DNA of 8,930 nt from Deltaproteobacteria bacterium (GTDB taxonomy: Bacteria > Myxococcota_A > UBA9042 > DTJE01), in NCBI GenBank assembly GCA_013151875.1, contig JAADHL010000263.1:1-8930 (forward strand), in the 5' to 3' direction. Position 1 is the stretch's first letter. The number at the start of each line of letters is the position of its first letter. The position numbers and the translations under genes are program-made. Positions 6,448 to 8,930 of the stretch are shown in pieces. The notes under the pieces are model-generated. The model was not told where the DNA came from. It was given only the letters and a program-made list of their open reading frames with translations, and searched no databases.

Positions 6448-7754
6448 TGCATTGATCTTCCGGTCCCCTTCATTTTCGAAATGTCGGATTCGATCTTTTT
6501 CTGGGCCTTTTCCAGAGCCGCGGCCGGATCCACGTCGCCGAACACAGCCTGGTTGATTGCCATGTCCATGGTGGACCAGACCGCCTGCATCTGCGGCGCA
6601 CTGGGCATCAGGACCGAGTTTTCGGCCTGCGCCCTGAACATGGAAACAACGTGGTCAGCCCTGACATCGGCGGACGCATAGACCGTTTCGTTGGCCACTG
6701 TCTGGCGGCCGATCTTTATGCGCGTCATGGCTGACTCGTCGGACGTCAGGTAGAGCATTACTTCCAGGGCCTCTTTCTTGTGCCGGGAGTAACTGCTCAT
6801 GAAAACGGCCTCCGATCCCAGAAAAGGGCGCGCCATGGAGTCGGGCTTCATCTTGGGAAGCATGGCTACGCTGAATTTCTTTTCCTTTGCGATTTCGCCC
6901 AGAAACCACGGGCCGCTTATCACCATGGCGGCCTTGCCTTCATTGAACAGTGACGTGACCATGGCGGAATTGACGCCCTTCGGCACGGCCCCGGCCTTGA
7001 CCAGGCGTTTGACCCAGGTCAGCGCCTGGACAACGGGGGCGTCGGCGACGTGAGGTCGGCCGGCCGCATCCAGGATCACGCCGCCGAATCCATGAATGAA
7101 CGGGGCGTCGAAGTACAGCATGGAGGCCTCGTAGACCAGTCCGTACCTGCCCGTCTTTGTGTCGGTGGCGGCCACGGCCGCTTTGAACAGTTCGTCGCCG
7201 GTGGACGGTGGGGTGGAAATGACGTCCGGGTCATAGAACAGGGCCAGGGACTTGAAAGCCATGGGCAGGCCGTAGAGGCTTCGCTTGTAGACCAGGGCCT
7301 TGACCGTTCTGGGAATGAATCGTTTCAGGGTTGCCTGATCGACCTTCTGGCTGATTGGCTCCAGGATGTGGTAATTGTCCACCCAGTCGCCGATCAGGTT
7401 GTGCGCAAAGATGAACAGGTCGGGCCCTTGGCCCCTGGGGGTCGCGATTGTGATCTTGTCGACCATGGCGTCGTACGGGATGTTCATCAGTTTGAGGTGG
7501 ATCCGTTTCTGGCCGGCGTTGAATGCCTTCGCCACTTCCTCGATGGCCTTTTTTTCCCCCTCGCGATAAGAGTGCCACAGCACCATCTCGACTGGTGCGG
7601 CGGGCTTTGCCGCGACCTCTAGGGCTGCCTTGCCGGGCCTTGCCCGTGTCGTGGAGGATCCGGGCGCGGGCGCGTCCTTCCGGCACGACGGGAACGACAG
7701 CGCCAGCATGCATGTCATAAGAAAGCCGATGCTCGACAGTAACGGACCTTTCAC
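6444..7754 (-). CDS. malE: Maltose/maltodextrin-type solute-binding lipoprotein MalE
   Basis: This 436-residue binding protein delivers sugar to MalFG outside the inner membrane. Residues 1-24 look like a signal peptide with a hydrophobic core and Cys24. The box FPSC is not a canonical lipobox, so lipid anchoring is probable but not certain. An Ala/Pro/Thr-rich linker (25-54) precedes the SBP_bac_1 fold. GPDLFIFAHN (110-119) and LFNEGKAAMVISGPW (269-283) align with GPDIIFWAHD and FNKGETAMTINGPW of E. coli MalE, which supports a malto-oligosaccharide ligand rather than any sugar. GTG 7754 is chosen as start because GGAGG at 7761-7765 lies six bases upstream. The alternative TTG at 7760, overlapping the malK stop as TTGA, would abut that site with no spacer. 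The gene starts two bases after malK and overlaps the malF N-terminal part. Confidence 0.92.
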   Translation of the reverse strand: MKGPLLSSIGFLMTCMLALSFPSCRKDAPAPGSSTTRARPGKAALEVAAKPAAPVEMVLWHSYREGEKKAIEEVAKAFNAGQKRIHLKLMNIPYDAMVDKITIATPRGQGPDLFIFAHNLIGDWVDNYHILEPISQKVDQATLKRFIPRTVKALVYKRSLYGLPMAFKSLALFYDPDVISTPPSTGDELFKAAVAATDTKTGRYGLVYEASMLYFDAPFIHGFGGVILDAAGRPHVADAPVVQALTWVKRLVKAGAVPKGVNSAMVTSLFNEGKAAMVISGPWFLGEIAKEKKFSVAMLPKMKPDSMARPFLGSEAVFMSSYSRHKKEALEVMLYLTSDESAMTRIKIGRQTVANETVYASADVRADHVVSMFRAQAENSVLMPSAPQMQAVWSTMDMAINQAVFGDVDPAAALEKAQKKIESDISKMKGTGRSMH

Positions 7755-7756
7755 CT

Positions 7757-8851
7757 TCAACCTCCAGTGATTCTTTGATCGTCTTCGTCGAAAAGGTGCA
7801 GTTTGTCGGCCTGCACCGAAAAGGTCATCGAAGCCCCTTCTTCAACGGGCACGTCGGGCGCCACGCTTATCGTGAGGACCCCGGCGTCGGTCTGCACGTA
7901 GGCGTATTTCGCGGTCCCCAGGTGCTCCACTACCTGGACCCGTCCCCTGAATCGATTGATTCCGTCCGTCTGGTCCGCTGGCGCAACCGCCCCAGGCCTG
8001 ACGCCCACCGTTATTTCCCGGCCGGACAACCGACCCAGCGCCTTTCCCGGCGCATCGGCCGGTCGCAGGTCCATCGCTTTGGTACGGATTACGGCATCAT
8101 CGCCCTCCATTACCACTACGCCGGCAAGGAAGTTCATTTCAGGGGAACCGATAAAACCCGCCACGAACCTATCCGCCGGCGTTTCAAAGACCTCCTGGGG
8201 ACGTCCCACCTGCCTGATCCTGCCGTCCGCCATCACGGCTATGCGGTCCGCCAGCGTCATGGCTTCGGTCTGATCGTGGGTCACGTACAGCGTCGTGGTC
8301 CCCAGCTTACGCTGCAGCATCTTGAGTTCCAGGCGCATCGCCACCCTGAACTTTGCGTCCAGGTTGGACAGCGGTTCGTCGAACAGGAACACCGCGGGCT
8401 CGCGCACGATGGCCCGACCCATGGCGACACGTTGGCGCTGCCCCCCTGACAGCGCCTTGGGCTTACGGTCCAGAAACTCTTCCAGACCCAGGGTGGCGGC
8501 CGCCGAACGGACCAGCTCGTCGATCCTGGCGGCGGGCAGCCCCCTCAGCCTGAGGCCGAACGCCATGTTGTCAAAGACCGTCATGTGGGGATACAGGGCG
8601 TAACTCTGAAAGACCATGGCGATGTCGCGGTCCTTGGGGTGCACGGAGTTGACTACACGATCACCTATGGACAGAGTTCCGGACGTGATCTCTTCCAGTC
8701 CGGCCACCATTCTCAAGGTGGTGCTCTTGCCGCATCCGGACGGCCCCACCAGCACCAGCAGTTCGCCGTCGTCTATTTCCAGGTTCACGTCTCGCACCGC
8801 CTGCACGGCGCCGTATGACTTGCACACCCCGGAAAGGACCACTTTCGCCAT
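7757..8851 (-). CDS. malK: Sugar ABC transporter ATP-binding protein MalK/UgpC family
   Basis: This 364-residue cytoplasmic ATPase would act as a homodimer on the MalF and MalG EAA loops. Walker A is GPSGCGKSTT (36-45), the Q-loop is Gln82 in VFQSYALYPHMTV, the signature is LSGGQRQRVAMGRA (134-147), Walker B is FLFDE (155-159), the D-loop is SNLDAKFR, and the H-loop is His192 in YVTHDQTEA. Residues from about 235 to the end form the OB-fold/TOBE regulatory domain, with GVRPGAV and a LGTAKYAYV strand typical of MalK, UgpC and MsmX. Length is normal and every catalytic residue is present. MsmX-like ATPases often serve several importers, but adjacency to malE, malF and malG points to this one. 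The ATG at 8851 has GGTGGAG (8861-8867) nine bases upstream. malK leads the cassette, unlike the divergent malK/malEFG arrangement of E. coli. Confidence 0.94.
   Translation of the reverse strand: MAKVVLSGVCKSYGAVQAVRDVNLEIDDGELLVLVGPSGCGKSTTLRMVAGLEEITSGTLSIGDRVVNSVHPKDRDIAMVFQSYALYPHMTVFDNMAFGLRLRGLPAARIDELVRSAAATLGLEEFLDRKPKALSGGQRQRVAMGRAIVREPAVFLFDEPLSNLDAKFRVAMRLELKMLQRKLGTTTLYVTHDQTEAMTLADRIAVMADGRIRQVGRPQEVFETPADRFVAGFIGSPEMNFLAGVVVMEGDDAVIRTKAMDLRPADAPGKALGRLSGREITVGVRPGAVAPADQTDGINRFRGRVQVVEHLGTAKYAYVQTDAGVLTISVAPDVPVEEGASMTFSVQADKLHLFDEDDQRITGG
7761..7765 (-). promoter_or_regulatory. Ribosome-binding site that decides the malE start
   Basis: GGAGG on the minus strand is formed by the two final glycine codons of malK. 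It stands six bases from GTG 7754 and directly touches TTG 7760, so it favours the GTG as the malE start and indicates coupling to malK translation. Confidence 0.6.
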
Positions 8852-8853
8852 GA

Positions 8854-8885
8854 TTCAGAACTCCACCTGTTCAGAACTCCACTTG
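8854..8885. repeat. 16-bp tandem duplication spanning a stop codon and the malK ribosome-binding site
   Basis: Two adjacent 16-base units, 8854-8869 and 8870-8885, differ at one base (TTCAGAACTCCACCTG and TTCAGAACTCCACTTG). On the minus strand the distal unit encodes the last residues and stop of the upstream gene (QVEF-stop). The proximal unit is a non-coding copy that provides GGTGGAG as the malK ribosome-binding site. Confidence 0.85.
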
Positions 8886-8930
8886 GGCGTCTTTGCAGGG
8901 CGGCGTGTCGTCACCCACTTTTTCCAGTAC
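8871..8930 (-). CDS. Unidentified gene, C-terminal end (partial)
   Basis: From the window edge one minus-strand frame reads VLEKVGDDTPPCKDAQVEF and stops at TGA (8871-8873). It lies 19 bases before the malK ATG on the same strand, so it is probably the preceding gene of the same operon. The fragment is too short to assign a family. Its hydrophilic, acidic end shows no recognisable motif. A short chance open frame at the window edge cannot be excluded, but the stop position just ahead of a good ribosome-binding site fits a real gene end. Confidence 0.45.
   Translation of the reverse strand, partial: VLEKVGDDTPPCKDAQVEF

Noticed and set aside
1..8930. CRISPR arrays, tRNA/rRNA genes, insertion sequences, toxin-antitoxin or defence genes
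   Set aside because: No regularly spaced repeats, cloverleaf-like sequences, transposase motifs or terminal inverted repeats were seen. Nearly every base is assigned to transporter, synthetase or modification genes.

Overview
The window is a densely coding, GC-rich stretch of a bacterial chromosome. It has two gene blocks that converge near position 2050. The lineage cannot be fixed from sequence alone. Strong GC bias at third codon positions, a probable lipoprotein sugar-binding protein and MalF/MalG-type permeases fit a Gram-negative organism, possibly a deltaproteobacterial or myxobacterial-type lineage. That placement is inference.

Plus strand, 1-2041: the window opens inside the last codons of a phenylalanyl-tRNA synthetase beta subunit gene (pheT). 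It is followed without any real gap by a GT-B glycosyltransferase and a class I SAM-dependent methyltransferase. The three are packed as one transcription unit. The last two look like a small glycan, lipid or secondary-metabolite modification pair of unknown substrate.

Minus strand, 8930-2064, read in the direction of transcription: the 3' end of an unidentified gene, then malK, malE, malF and malG, together a complete maltose/maltodextrin-type ABC importer. After a 93-base gap come an ABC-2 type membrane protein and its ATPase, an exporter-like pair of unknown cargo. The mal genes overlap or nearly abut and use GTG, TTG and ATG starts. MalE should bind the sugar outside the membrane, MalF and MalG form the pore, and MalK powers it.

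The most unusual gene is malF. Its 5' part encodes a signal-anchor-like helix and an extra extracytoplasmic region of about 110 residues. This part lies in a different reading frame from the conserved MalF core, and the coding signal switches frame near 5990-6010. This could be a one-base deletion, an assembly error, a programmed -1 shift or a split gene. Two short perfect or near-perfect tandem duplications also sit directly upstream of start codons, before malK and before the ABC-2 permease. No RNA genes, CRISPR arrays, mobile elements or phage genes were seen. The only non-coding gap above 30 bases is 3852-3944, and no undescribed defence or mobile system is apparent.
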